Part shown: positions 9,380 to 18,329 of the stretch, in pieces
Position numbering within the stretch: the first letter of the stretch is position 1
Layout: every line of letters starts with the position of its first letter
Assembly: GCA_018716295.1 (NCBI GenBank)
Contig: DVKC01000012.1
Location: forward strand, 1-64,000
Reading direction: 5' to 3'
Length of the DNA: 64,000 bases
Origin: Candidatus Avimuribaculum pullicola
GTDB lineage: Bacteria > Bacteroidota > Bacteroidia > Bacteroidales > Muribaculaceae
Translations under genes and position numbers: made by a program
Notes under the pieces: generated by a model
Database searches by the model: none
What the model saw: only the letters and a program-made list of their open reading frames with translations
What the model was told of the DNA's origin: nothing

Positions 9380-10234
9380 TTATGGAACCATCTTCATTAT
9401 ATCAAGCACCAGGATACCTTCGGCACCAGCCTCCTTGAGGCGCGTCACTATATCCCAGAAATTTGCTTCCTCTATCACCGAATGCACCGAACACCAATTC
9501 TCGTCGGCGAGCGGCAATATCGTAGGGCTTTTTATACCAGGCAAGATAGCCACCACCTCATCGAGCCTTGCCCTCGGCACATTCATCAACAGGTATTTCT
9601 TACCATCGGCAGCTTTTACAGCCTTGAAGCGGAATATCAGTTCGTCAAGTACCTCCTGTTTCTCGGTCGCCAACTTACCAAGTCCACCTATCAACACAGC
9701 TTGAGAATCGATGACCTTTTCCACCTCGGCAAGGTTGTTGCTAACAAGCGTTCCACCCGACGACACTATGTCGAAAATACCATCGGCAAGCCCAATGCTC
9801 GGAGCAATTTCCACCGACCCGTTGATAACGTGTATGTCAGCTTTGATGCCGTTCTTATCAAGAAACCCTTTCAATATGCGTGGATAAGAAGTAGCAATCT
9901 TCTTGCCTTCAAACCATTGCACCCCGTTATATGCCACATCGCGCGGAATGGCAAGCGACAAGCGACAACGGCTGAAACCCAACTGATGCAGCACTTGCAC
10001 CTGCTGGCACTTCTCAAGCACCTCGTTCATTCCCACTATCCCCACATCGGCAGTGCCAGTGGCAACCGAGTCGGGTATGTCATCGTCACGCAAGTATAAC
10101 ACTTCTACAGGGAAATTACGCGACGGCACCAGTAACGTACGTTTCACTGCGGGAAATTTTATCCCCGCCTGAGCAAGCAACTCCATCGTTTCATCATAAA
10201 GTCGCCCTTTCGACTGAACAGCAATTCTAAGCAT
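9380..10234 (-). CDS. hisG: ATP phosphoribosyltransferase, long form
   Basis: 284 residues, the long hexameric type that carries its own C-terminal regulatory domain and needs no HisZ. The N-terminal half has MLRIAVQSKGRL and the PRPP-site region ATGTADVGIVGMNEV. The C-terminal 80 residues (ending AGAEGILVLDIMKM) match the ACT-like histidine-binding domain, so the enzyme is expected to be feedback-inhibited by histidine as well as controlled at transcription by the leader peptide upstream. It is the first enzyme of the pathway. A 7-bp hairpin (10257-10282) sits just before its start codon. Confidence 0.96.
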   Translation of the reverse strand: MLRIAVQSKGRLYDETMELLAQAGIKFPAVKRTLLVPSRNFPVEVLYLRDDDIPDSVATGTADVGIVGMNEVLEKCQQVQVLHQLGFSRCRLSLAIPRDVAYNGVQWFEGKKIATSYPRILKGFLDKNGIKADIHVINGSVEIAPSIGLADGIFDIVSSGGTLVSNNLAEVEKVIDSQAVLIGGLGKLATEKQEVLDELIFRFKAVKAADGKKYLLMNVPRARLDEVVAILPGIKSPTILPLADENWCSVHSVIEEANFWDIVTRLKEAGAEGILVLDIMKMVP

Positions 10235-10256
10235 CTTCTTAATTCTGTTTTTTACT

Positions 10257-10282
10257 GCCAGCCCCTTAGCTACTTGGCTGGC
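10257..10282 (-). promoter_or_regulatory. Hairpin just ahead of hisG
   Basis: Perfect arms GCCAGCC (10257-10263) and GGCTGGC (10276-10282) lie 22 bases before the hisG start in the mRNA, after the attenuator terminator. It could influence translation initiation or help mRNA stability. Its role is not shown by sequence alone. Confidence 0.4.
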
Positions 10283-10287
10283 AAGGT

Positions 10288-10343
10288 ATAAAAAAAATAC
10301 ACCGACTTGTCCTTTTCCGTTATACTATCGGGGCAAGTCGGCG
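10288..10343 (-). terminator. Histidine attenuator terminator
   Basis: In the minus-strand RNA, CGCCGACTTG (10334-10343) pairs with CAAGTCGGTG (10300-10309), one pair being G-U, followed by a run of T (10291-10298). It lies between the leader peptide stop and hisG, where a terminator would block the operon unless an alternative fold forms. Opposite the His codons, the leader segment ACACGCT...ACATCA can pair with TGATGT...AGCGTGT just past the leader stop, a classic 1:2 pairing that a stalled ribosome would break. Confidence 0.8.
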
Positions 10344-10381
10344 TTTTTTATTTGAGGAAACCATCAATTTCACACGCTCTA

Positions 10382-10465
10382 TTACATCAAAAACGCATCG
10401 CCCTGCCACAACCCAAACAGGCTGTAGTGATAATGCAAATGATGATGTAGCGTGTAAAAATTCAT
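10382..10465 (-). CDS. his operon leader peptide (27 residues, five His)
   Basis: A 27-codon frame starts at ATG 10465 and ends at TAA 10382-10384. It begins MNFYTLHHHLHYHY, with five histidines at positions 7, 8, 9, 11 and 13, and ends near SLFGLWQGD. A full-consensus promoter (10487-10517) lies about 20 bases upstream and an intrinsic terminator about 40 bases downstream, followed by hisG. This is the arrangement of ribosome-mediated attenuation: when charged tRNA-His is scarce, the ribosome stalls on the His codons and lets transcription read through. The peptide itself is not expected to have another function. Confidence 0.88.
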   Translation of the reverse strand: MNFYTLHHHLHYHYSLFGLWQGDAFLM

Positions 10466-10486
10466 GTTTATTCCATTGTTTTGCCG

Positions 10487-10517
10487 CAAAAATAAAACAT
10501 TTATGTTATTCTACAAA
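10487..10517 (-). promoter_or_regulatory. his operon promoter
   Basis: TTTG (10514-10517), 19 bases, TATTTTTG (10487-10494) on the minus strand. The predicted transcript starts only about 15 bases before the leader peptide ATG at 10465. Confidence 0.75.
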
Positions 10518-10547
10518 ACAATCCGTCACTTTTCTTGCATCAAGTGC

Positions 10548-10579
10548 AAAAAAAGAGGGTGCGCACACGGCACACCCTC
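10548..10579 (-). terminator. Intrinsic terminator after the M49 peptidase gene
   Basis: Minus-strand arms GAGGGTGTGC and GCGCACCCTC (10570-10579 and 10555-10564, one wobble pair) with a 5-base loop, followed by seven T (10548-10554). It lies 28 bases past the stop of the peptidase gene and just upstream of the his promoter, insulating the two operons. Confidence 0.8.
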
Positions 10580-10606
10580 CCCTCTTCTTATGATATAGCA
10601 ATGAAG

Positions 10607-12643
10607 TTATTTCATCAGAGTTGCATATTCGCTTGAATAGCGCAGCATCTGGTCGATGTAGTTCTCGGTATAGTCGATAGTTACATCTGTAATTTTGCCG
10701 CTTTCATCGGTTACAGCTGTGTAAACGGGGTTGACAAAGCCCTTATAAGGAGCAATATTCAACTTGGCGTAACGTTCGAGTACCTCATTGTGGAGTTTCG
10801 GGTCGAATTTCACAGCATATTTCTCAACCATTTCGCTGCCAGCAGCATAATCACCTTCCGACTTTATGCGCTGTATTTCGCCAAGCAGCTTACCAAACAA
10901 TGCGCGCAATTTCTCATAATCATTAATTCTCAAGTAGGTTTTACCGTCGCGTGTAACATATTCAATCACATTGTCGGCTTTCCCTTGCTCGTATGCCCAT
11001 TGGCAGATGAGATGGCGGTTGCGCATGTGTGCCTCTTCGATGTCCTTGCCCGGCTCGATGCGAGTGAGCTGCGTCATCAAGCCATTCATCACATATTTGT
11101 AATATTCGGCTTTGTAGGTATCGGGGCTTGTAACGATGCCCAGTTCTATCAACTTGGGATCGGCAAGGTAATAAAGAGCAAACAAGTCGGCACGAGCCTC
11201 TTCAAGTGTCGAACCATGCTCTTTGAGTGCATCGTCGTGTACTCCAGGCATAAGTTGACCCGAAGCATGTCCAAGGCATTCATGCAAGTCGGTGTGCAAG
11301 TTGTCGGCAAGTTCAAGGTAGTTATTCATCAGGTCGATTTCTTCCTGTGAGTAAGCAAACTCCTCATTGAACCCATTTCCGGCAGCAGCCTTGTTGTAAG
11401 CATCAGTAATATTTTCCAATGTTACCGATTTCGAGCCATGAGCAGCACGTATCCAGTTGGCATTTGGCAAGTTGATACCGATTGGTGTAGATGGATAGCA
11501 GTCACCTGCCAGGATTGCAGCAGTGATAACCTTTGCCGAAACACCTTTCACCTCGGGTTTCTTATATTTTGCATCAACAGGAGAATTGTCTTCAAACCAC
11601 TGCGCATTCTCGCTTATGACGCTTGTGCGGTGCGAAGCCTCGGCATTGCGGAAGTTCACAATCGATTCCCACGATGCCTTAAGCCCTAACGGGTCGCCAT
11701 ACGACTCGATAAAGCCATTGACAAAATCCACCGAACTGCCAGTTTCCTCAACCCACATTATGGAATATTCGTCAAAAAGCTTCAGGTCACCAGTCTTGTA
11801 ATACTCTATTAGTTTGCCGATATAGGCTTTCATACCCTCGGTTTCGGCCACCGATTGTGCCTTTTCGAGCCAATACACAATTTTTTCAATTGCAGGAGAA
11901 TACAAGCCGCCTACTTTATAGACATCTTCATATATCTTACCATTACGTTTCACCAACTTGGAGTTAAGTCCGTATGAAATTGGCGTAGTGTCACCGGGCA
12001 CTTTCATTTTGGCATAAAATTGCTCCACTTCCTTTTGAGTGACACCATCGTAATAGTTGTTGGCCGAAGTCTGTATAAGGTCAACTCCTGCTGCCTGGTT
12101 TACACGCTTTGCCAACACCGTGGGGTCGAAAATAACTGGCGAAAGTTCCTCAATCAATGCTTCGACAGTCTGACCAGCGGCCAGCGGCAACTGCTCGGCA
12201 GGGACAGCTTTCACTTGTTCCACGAAAAACTCTTTGCTGAACTTAGGCGAGAATTTGTCCATCGAATAGTGATGGTAAATGCCATTAGAGAACCACACCT
12301 GCTTGAGATAATCTACAAACCCCTTGTAGTCGGCAGTCGTGGTATCACCACTGTAATTGGTGTATATGCCTTCAAGCGTCTTGCGTATGGCCAGATTGTA
12401 CTTGCCATTCTGATCCCACAAGATGTCGCGGCCCACCAATGCGGCCTCGCTCAGGTAATAAATAAGTTCTTTTTGTTGCAACGGCAGTTCTTCAAATCCT
12501 GGTACACGGTAACGAAGAACCTCGATGTCGGCAAACTTGTCAACGCTGTAATCAAATGGTGCTTCGGTTTCTTGTCCCTTGCCACCATCGCAGCTCGACA
12601 TTGCTATAGCTATTGCCATGGTCGAAATTAAAAATTTGTTCAT
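10607..12643 (-). CDS. Dipeptidyl-peptidase III family zinc peptidase (M49), lipoprotein
   Basis: 678 residues. MNKFLISTMAIAIAMSSC is a lipoprotein signal with Cys at residue 18. The zinc motif HECLGH is present in TDLHECLGHASGQLMPG, with the second metal motif EEARADLFALYYLAD about 30 residues later, both diagnostic of M49. Such enzymes remove dipeptides from the N-terminus of peptides; here it would act at the inner face of the outer membrane or on the surface. It is the last gene of dxr-rseP-methyltransferase-M49, 28 bases after the methyltransferase, and has its own terminator. Confidence 0.9.
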   Translation of the reverse strand: MNKFLISTMAIAIAMSSCDGGKGQETEAPFDYSVDKFADIEVLRYRVPGFEELPLQQKELIYYLSEAALVGRDILWDQNGKYNLAIRKTLEGIYTNYSGDTTTADYKGFVDYLKQVWFSNGIYHHYSMDKFSPKFSKEFFVEQVKAVPAEQLPLAAGQTVEALIEELSPVIFDPTVLAKRVNQAAGVDLIQTSANNYYDGVTQKEVEQFYAKMKVPGDTTPISYGLNSKLVKRNGKIYEDVYKVGGLYSPAIEKIVYWLEKAQSVAETEGMKAYIGKLIEYYKTGDLKLFDEYSIMWVEETGSSVDFVNGFIESYGDPLGLKASWESIVNFRNAEASHRTSVISENAQWFEDNSPVDAKYKKPEVKGVSAKVITAAILAGDCYPSTPIGINLPNANWIRAAHGSKSVTLENITDAYNKAAAGNGFNEEFAYSQEEIDLMNNYLELADNLHTDLHECLGHASGQLMPGVHDDALKEHGSTLEEARADLFALYYLADPKLIELGIVTSPDTYKAEYYKYVMNGLMTQLTRIEPGKDIEEAHMRNRHLICQWAYEQGKADNVIEYVTRDGKTYLRINDYEKLRALFGKLLGEIQRIKSEGDYAAGSEMVEKYAVKFDPKLHNEVLERYAKLNIAPYKGFVNPVYTAVTDESGKITDVTIDYTENYIDQMLRYSSEYATLMK

Positions 12644-12671
12644 TTTGAGTAACTCGTTATAAATGTTTGAT

Positions 12672-13859
12672 TTATTCTACATACAATACAAGTCCCTTGA
12701 GATATTCACCTTCGGGGTGGTAAATATTGATGGGATGGTCGGCCGGTTGCGAAAGCTGGTGCAAAATCCTCACTTTGCGCCTCGACTGCGCCGCCGCGCT
12801 GAACACGGCCAGCCTGAACTGTTCACGCGAAACTGCTTGCGAACAAGAGAATGTGAACAATATGCCTCCCGGGGCGATTTTCTCGAATGCCTTGCCATTG
12901 AGCTTGCGGTAGCCAATGAGGGCGTTCTTCAACGCGCTCTTGTGCTTTGCAAATGCTGGCGGGTCAAGGATTATCAGGTCATATTGCCCGTGTTGCATCT
13001 CGGCAAGATACTTGAAAGCATCGGTAGCGAATGCCTGGTGCCTATTATCTTCGGGGAAATTCAGCAACACATTCTCATTGGTCAGGCTTACAGCCTTGGC
13101 CGAACTATCTACCGAGTGCACAAGCGCAGCACCGCCACGCAATGCATAAAACGAGAAACCGCCCGTATAGCAAAACATGTTCAGCACCTTGCGTCCGTGT
13201 GAATAATGCTCAAGCAGGGTGCGATTTTCGCGTTGATCGACAAAGAAGCCTGTTTTCTGCCCACGTAACCAATCGACATGAAACCGCAATCCATTTTCCA
13301 TTGCGATATCCGTGTCATATTGTCCTATGATATAACCATTCTCGGCATCCAAGGCGGCCTTGTAGGGCAATGTAGTTTCCGACTTGTAATAAACATTACG
13401 CACATCGAGGTCAGGCAAGGCAACTATAGCCTGTGCCACTTTATGGCGATCGAAGTGCATCCCGGGAGAATGAGCTTGCAAGACGGCAGTAGAACCGTAC
13501 ACATCGATAACAAGACCCGGCAAGAAATCGCCCTCACCATGCACAAGGCGGAACGAATTGTTGTCGGCACGCATCAGCCCCAGGCTCTTGCGCAGCATTG
13601 CCGCAGCATTCAACCGCTGTGCATAGAATTTTTCATCGACAGGCTCATCACCCCATGTGAGCATTCTCACACTGATGCTGCCCACTTGGAAATGTCCGTT
13701 GCCGATGAGCGAACCGTCGGCGGCGTGAACCGCCACAATGTCGCCTTCTTCAACACCTTCATCGATGTGACCTATAGCCCCCGAGAATACCCATGGGTGG
13801 AAGCGCTTCAACGAGTCTTCCTTGCCTTTGCGCAATGTTATTTTCTTGTATGTCGTCAT
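12672..13859 (-). CDS. Class I rRNA large-subunit methyltransferase, RlmI-like
   Basis: 395 residues. The N-terminal PUA domain (KKITLRKGKEDSLKRFHPWVF) is followed by a beta-hairpin segment, then a Rossmann methyltransferase domain with VLNMFCYTGGFSFYAL (SAM site) and LIILDPPAFAKHK (NPPY-type catalytic motif). RlmI makes m5C1962 in 23S rRNA in E. coli; the position used here is inferred by homology. It sits 15 bases after rseP and 28 before the M49 gene. Confidence 0.9.
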   Translation of the reverse strand: MTTYKKITLRKGKEDSLKRFHPWVFSGAIGHIDEGVEEGDIVAVHAADGSLIGNGHFQVGSISVRMLTWGDEPVDEKFYAQRLNAAAMLRKSLGLMRADNNSFRLVHGEGDFLPGLVIDVYGSTAVLQAHSPGMHFDRHKVAQAIVALPDLDVRNVYYKSETTLPYKAALDAENGYIIGQYDTDIAMENGLRFHVDWLRGQKTGFFVDQRENRTLLEHYSHGRKVLNMFCYTGGFSFYALRGGAALVHSVDSSAKAVSLTNENVLLNFPEDNRHQAFATDAFKYLAEMQHGQYDLIILDPPAFAKHKSALKNALIGYRKLNGKAFEKIAPGGILFTFSCSQAVSREQFRLAVFSAAAQSRRKVRILHQLSQPADHPINIYHPEGEYLKGLVLYVE

Positions 13860-13874
13860 TTCGCTATGCAGTGG

Positions 13875-15242
13875 TTATTTGAAAAAATACCGGTATATAT
13901 CATTACCATTGGCGTAAATCAACAGCAAGAACAGGAATGCCATACCTGCCACTTGGGCATGTTCCAGAAATTTCTCACTGGGCTGACGGCGGGCGATGAT
14001 TTCATATAACAAGAACAAAACATGTCCGCCATCAAGTGCCGGTATGGGCAATATGTTCATGAACGCAAGTATCACCGACAAGAATGCAGTTACCGACCAG
14101 AATTGCTCCCAATTCCATTTCTCGGGGAATATGCTGCCTATAGCACCAAATCCGCCCAACTGTTGCACACCGTCAGAGGTAAACACATATTTCATTTGCG
14201 ACACGTAGCTCGACAGTTTATCAACCCCAAGCGCGATGCCGCGTGGCACAGATTCCCATAGCGAATACTCGCGAGTGGTAGTATTATAAACCTCGGTTAT
14301 CGGAGCGAGCAGTATGCCCAATTTCCCCGAACCGTCGATTTCGGCATTCACTGTGAGCTGCTTGCCATCGCGCAATACCGTCACAGGCACCGTTTTGCCA
14401 GCATATTTGTTCAATTCGGCAGTAAATTCGGTATAAGTGCTTGCCTTCACCGTATCGACAGCAACCACTTTGTCAAGTTTTTGTAATCCGGCTTTTTTCG
14501 CCCCCATCCCTGGTTGCACATCGGCAATTACCACAGGGTAACGATACATCATGAACGGCGTGCCTTCTTCGGCCTCGGCATTGGCCTTGAAAATGAAGTT
14601 TTCGGGAATGTCGATAGCCACAGTGTCGGTGCCATCACGCAGCACAGTTACACTTTTTGCGCCCAGCATCTTTATAAGTTCATCGCCTGTGAGATATGTC
14701 AATTCCTCGCCGTCGGCGGCAAGCGGAATATCGCCATTGCGAAAACCTATTTCCTGCGCCGAGGAGCAATATTCCATCCCTTCGGTAGCATCGCGGAATG
14801 TGATGTATTGTTCGCCCCAGGCATACACCATGCCGGCATAAATGACAATGGCAAGGATAAAATTGAACAACACTCCACCCACCATGATTAACAACCGTTG
14901 CCACGCAGGTTTCGAACGGAACTCCCATGGCTTGGCTGGCTGCTTCATTTGCTCTTTATCCATCGACTCATCAATCATTCCAGCTATTTTGCAATAGCCG
15001 CCAAGTGGCAGCCACCCTATGCCATACTCGGTGTCGCGCCACGATGCCTTGCCCTCGTCGGCACCTTCTTTTGGCTTAGGCTTGTATTTCCATAGCGTGA
15101 ACCAAGGGTTGAAAAACAAATAGAATTTCTCAACCTTCACACCGAAAATACGGGAAAACAGGTAATGCCCAAATTCGTGCACTATTACCAATATGGCGAA
15201 TGCAAGTATCAATTGAGCCGCCTTAATCAAAAATGTTTCCAT
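13875..15242 (-). CDS. rseP: Site-2 zinc metalloprotease RseP
   Basis: 455 residues from ATG 15242; the longer frame up to 15311 adds a polar stretch before the first membrane helix and overlaps dxr, so it is unlikely. HEFGH is at residues 22-26 inside the first transmembrane helix, and the C-terminal LDGGH motif (PIPALDGGHVLF) lies in a later helix. One or two PDZ-like domains occupy the middle (VQPGMGAKKAGLQKLDKVVAV). It cleaves anti-sigma factors and leftover signal peptides within the inner membrane. Adjacency to dxr is common in bacteria. Confidence 0.95.
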   Translation of the reverse strand: METFLIKAAQLILAFAILVIVHEFGHYLFSRIFGVKVEKFYLFFNPWFTLWKYKPKPKEGADEGKASWRDTEYGIGWLPLGGYCKIAGMIDESMDKEQMKQPAKPWEFRSKPAWQRLLIMVGGVLFNFILAIVIYAGMVYAWGEQYITFRDATEGMEYCSSAQEIGFRNGDIPLAADGEELTYLTGDELIKMLGAKSVTVLRDGTDTVAIDIPENFIFKANAEAEEGTPFMMYRYPVVIADVQPGMGAKKAGLQKLDKVVAVDTVKASTYTEFTAELNKYAGKTVPVTVLRDGKQLTVNAEIDGSGKLGILLAPITEVYNTTTREYSLWESVPRGIALGVDKLSSYVSQMKYVFTSDGVQQLGGFGAIGSIFPEKWNWEQFWSVTAFLSVILAFMNILPIPALDGGHVLFLLYEIIARRQPSEKFLEHAQVAGMAFLFLLLIYANGNDIYRYFFK

Positions 15243-15280
15243 CGTGAAATATATATGTCTTCGTTTTGTATGTGTAGAAT

Positions 15281-16447
15281 TTACTTGTATATCAGTTCTG
15301 TTGCACGGCAACGTGCTTCGTGGTTGGTAGCCACATAGTCGTCATACGTCGGGTGTTGTATCACAGGCGACGAAGCGACCACTTGCTGCACGATTGCAGG
15401 AATATCCATGAAGCCTATTTTATCATCAAGGAATGCCGCCACAGCCACTTCGTTGGCAGCATTGAGCACGCACGGCACGTTGCCGCCACGCCTGATTGCA
15501 TCGAATGCCATGGGTAGCATTGGGAATTTATCCATGTCGGGCTGCTCAAATGTCAGCGTGGCATAATCGGCCACACTGAGCCGCCTGTCGTGCGACAGCA
15601 GCCGCTTGGACGGAAGACCGAGGGCGTAGCGTATGGGCAAGTGCATATCGGGCAGCCCCAGCTGGGCTTTCACCGACCCGTCGATAAATTCCACCATCGA
15701 GTGGATTATCGATTGCGGGTGTACAACCACTTCGATGCGGTCGGCATCGACGCCAAAAAGCCACTTGGCTTCTATCACCTCGAAACCCTTGTTCATCATC
15801 GTAGCCGAATCAATAGTGATTTTTGCCCCCATACTCCAATTGGGGTGGTGCAATGCATCAGCCTTGGTCACATGCAACAATTCTTCTTTGCTGCGGGTGC
15901 GGAACGGCCCGCCCGAAGCTGTGAGCAACAACCGCGACACCGATGCAGGCTCTTCACCCACCAGACACTGATATATGGCACCATGTTCCGAGTCGATAGG
16001 ATACAAATGCACTCCATGCTCTTCAACAAGTGCTGTGATTAATTCACCCGCCACGACAAGTGTTTCCTTGTTGGCCAATGCTATATCCTTGTGCGCCTTT
16101 ATGGCATTGATTGTCGGTTCAAGACCGCTGTACCCCACCATTGCAGTCACCACGGTGTCGATTTCCGGCTCGGTCACTGCTTCGGCAATCGCCTTGGCGC
16201 CAGCCAGCACCTCCACACCACTGCCATCAAGCCTACGCTTAAGTTCGTCATAAAAAGCCTCGTCGCCTATTATCACTCGACGGGGACGGAACTTGGCAGC
16301 CTGCGCGGCCAGCAATTCAACGTTGCGATTGGCCACAAGCAAACATGGCGAAAATAGGTCGTGATGGTCGGCCAACACATCAAGCGTCTGCCGTCCAATC
16401 GACCCTGTACTGCCCAAAATAGCTATTTTTTTCTTCCTCGCTTCCAC
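15281..16447 (-). CDS. dxr: 1-Deoxy-D-xylulose 5-phosphate reductoisomerase
   Basis: 388 residues. The NADPH loop LGSTGSIGRQT is at 11-21; the metal and substrate motifs IDSEHGAIYQ, LTASGGPF and HPNWSMGAKITIDSATMMNKG are intact. It makes 2-C-methyl-D-erythritol 4-phosphate, the committed step of the MEP isoprenoid pathway. It is the first gene of the dxr-rseP-methyltransferase-M49 unit, with a likely promoter at 16467-16498. Confidence 0.97.
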   Translation of the reverse strand: MEARKKKIAILGSTGSIGRQTLDVLADHHDLFSPCLLVANRNVELLAAQAAKFRPRRVIIGDEAFYDELKRRLDGSGVEVLAGAKAIAEAVTEPEIDTVVTAMVGYSGLEPTINAIKAHKDIALANKETLVVAGELITALVEEHGVHLYPIDSEHGAIYQCLVGEEPASVSRLLLTASGGPFRTRSKEELLHVTKADALHHPNWSMGAKITIDSATMMNKGFEVIEAKWLFGVDADRIEVVVHPQSIIHSMVEFIDGSVKAQLGLPDMHLPIRYALGLPSKRLLSHDRRLSVADYATLTFEQPDMDKFPMLPMAFDAIRRGGNVPCVLNAANEVAVAAFLDDKIGFMDIPAIVQQVVASSPVIQHPTYDDYVATNHEARCRATELIYK

Positions 16448-16466
16448 GCTTAAAATTTATAACTCA

Positions 16467-16498
16467 CAAAATTAGCGCATATTTCCCGTATAGAAAAA
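16467..16498 (-). promoter_or_regulatory. Likely dxr promoter
   Basis: Minus strand TTTT (16495-16498), 20 bases, TAATTTTG (16467-16474). The -33 box has one mismatch to TTTG; the -7 box is perfect. Confidence 0.5.
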
Positions 16499-16546
16499 CA
16501 GATTAAGAAATTTTGTAAAATATCGCACTAATGCCACAAACGGCAG

Positions 16547-16589
16547 CGAAGCACGACAATCATGCCATTATCCATGATGCCGTGCTTCG
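16547..16589. terminator. Strong hairpin between ettA and dxr
   Basis: CGAAGCACG (16547-16555) pairs with CGTGCTTCG (16581-16589), and inside it ATCATG (16559-16564) pairs with CATGAT (16573-16578). It lies 33 bases past the ettA stop. No T run follows on the minus strand, so it may be a 3'-end stability hairpin rather than an intrinsic terminator. Confidence 0.5.
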
Positions 16590-16621
16590 AGCTGATGCGA
16601 CTATGCGTATTTTTTCAGCGG

Positions 16622-18307
16622 TCAAACTATGATTTTCTTGTAACGTATGCGGTGTGGCTCGGTGTCGCCTGTGCGGGCTCGCTTGTTCTCCTCATACTCC
16701 GAATAAGAACCTTGGAAATAGAACACCTGGCTGTCACCCTCGAATGCGAGAATGTGGGTGCAAATGCGGTCGAGGAACCAGCGGTCGTGCGAGATTACAA
16801 CGGCACAACCTGCAAAGTTCTCAAGGCCCTCTTCAAGCGCACGCAGCGTGTTCACATCGATGTCGTTGGTAGGCTCGTCGAGCAGCAGCACGTTGCCTTC
16901 CTCTTTCAGAGCCATCGCCAAGTGCAGACGATTGCGCTCGCCACCCGAGAGCATGGCAATCTTCTTTTCCTGGTCGGCTCCGGTGAAATTGAATTTCGAC
17001 AGATAGGCACGGGCGTTGATGTCGCGCCCACCCATGCGGAACGTGTCGTTGCCTTGCGAAATAACCTCATAAACCGAACTGTCGGGATGCAAGTCCTTGT
17101 GGTTCTGGTCAACGTATGCTATCTTCACCGTTTCGCCAATGTCGAATGTCCCCTTGTCGGGCTGTTCAATACCCATTATCAACTTGAAAAGCGTCGATTT
17201 ACCAGCACCGTTAGGCCCTATCACACCCACTATGCCGTTTGGTGGCAACATGAAATTAAGGTCGGAGAAAAGCAATTTTTCACCGTATGCCTTTTCCACT
17301 CCTATCGCTTCGATTACCTTGTTGCCAAGGCGAGGGCCGTTGGGTATGAATATTTCAAGTTTCTCTTCGCGCTCTTTTTGGTCTTCGTTAAGCAGTCGGT
17401 TGTAACTCGACAAGCGGGCTTTCCCCTTGGCTTGGCGGGCTTTTGGGGCCATGTGTATCCACTCAAGCTCGCGTTCGAGCGTCTTGCGGCGTTTGCTTGC
17501 CTGCTTCTCTTCCTGAGCCATTCGCTGGGTTTTCTGCTCAAGCCACGAAGAGTAATTGCCTTTCCATGGAATACCTTCGCCACGGTCGAGTTCCAGAATC
17601 CAGCCAGCCACATGGTCGAGGAAATAACGGTCGTGCGTGATGGCGATGACCGTACCCGGATATTGCTGTAAATGCTGTTCGAGCCAATCGATCGACTCTG
17701 CATCGAGGTGGTTGGTAGGCTCATCGAGCAGCAGCACATCGGGCTGTTGCAGCAACAAGCGGCATAAAGCCACACGGCGGCGTTCACCACCCGACAAGGT
17801 CTTGATAACCTGCTCTTCGGGCGGACAGCGCAATGCGTCCATTGCACGGTCGAGCTTGTTATCGAGGTTCCAAGCGTCCACGGCATCAAGTTTGTCCTGC
17901 AACTCGGCTTGCCGGGCAAGCAATGCATCCATTTTGTCGGGATTTTCAAGCACCTCGGGATCGGCAAATTTTTCATTCACCTGGTCATATTCGGCTATCA
18001 AGTCGGTAATATGCTTCAACCCTTCCTGCACCACCTCCTTGACAGTCTTGTCGGGGTCAAGCTTGGGGTCTTGTTCGAGGTAGCCCACCGTGTATCCTGG
18101 CGAAAACACCACTTCGCCTTGGTATTGCTTGTCGATACCGGCGATAATCTTCAACAAGGTTGACTTTCCTGCTCCGTTCAAGCCGATGATGCCAATCTTT
18201 GCACCATAAAAGAACGACAGGTAAATATTTTTCAACACCTGTTTTTGTGGCGGGTAAATCTTGTTCACCCCCACCATCGAAAATATGATTTTTTTGTCGT
18301 CGGCCAT
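16622..18307 (-). CDS. ettA: Energy-dependent translational throttle protein EttA (ABC-F)
   Basis: 561 residues with two ABC cassettes and no membrane segments. Walker A motifs are GLNGAGKST (42-50) and GPNGAGKST in the second half; signatures LSGGERRR and LSGGERNR; Walker B LLLDEPTNHLD and LLLDEPTNDID. The Arm insertion and a basic inter-domain linker (RELEWIHMAPKARQAKGKAR) are as in EttA. It binds the ribosomal E site and gates entry into elongation according to the ATP/ADP ratio. It lies 22 bases downstream of def, probably in one transcript. Confidence 0.95.
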   Translation of the reverse strand: MADDKKIIFSMVGVNKIYPPQKQVLKNIYLSFFYGAKIGIIGLNGAGKSTLLKIIAGIDKQYQGEVVFSPGYTVGYLEQDPKLDPDKTVKEVVQEGLKHITDLIAEYDQVNEKFADPEVLENPDKMDALLARQAELQDKLDAVDAWNLDNKLDRAMDALRCPPEEQVIKTLSGGERRRVALCRLLLQQPDVLLLDEPTNHLDAESIDWLEQHLQQYPGTVIAITHDRYFLDHVAGWILELDRGEGIPWKGNYSSWLEQKTQRMAQEEKQASKRRKTLERELEWIHMAPKARQAKGKARLSSYNRLLNEDQKEREEKLEIFIPNGPRLGNKVIEAIGVEKAYGEKLLFSDLNFMLPPNGIVGVIGPNGAGKSTLFKLIMGIEQPDKGTFDIGETVKIAYVDQNHKDLHPDSSVYEVISQGNDTFRMGGRDINARAYLSKFNFTGADQEKKIAMLSGGERNRLHLAMALKEEGNVLLLDEPTNDIDVNTLRALEEGLENFAGCAVVISHDRWFLDRICTHILAFEGDSQVFYFQGSYSEYEENKRARTGDTEPHRIRYKKIIV

Positions 18308-18329
18308 ATTTAATTATTTATTGTGGGTA

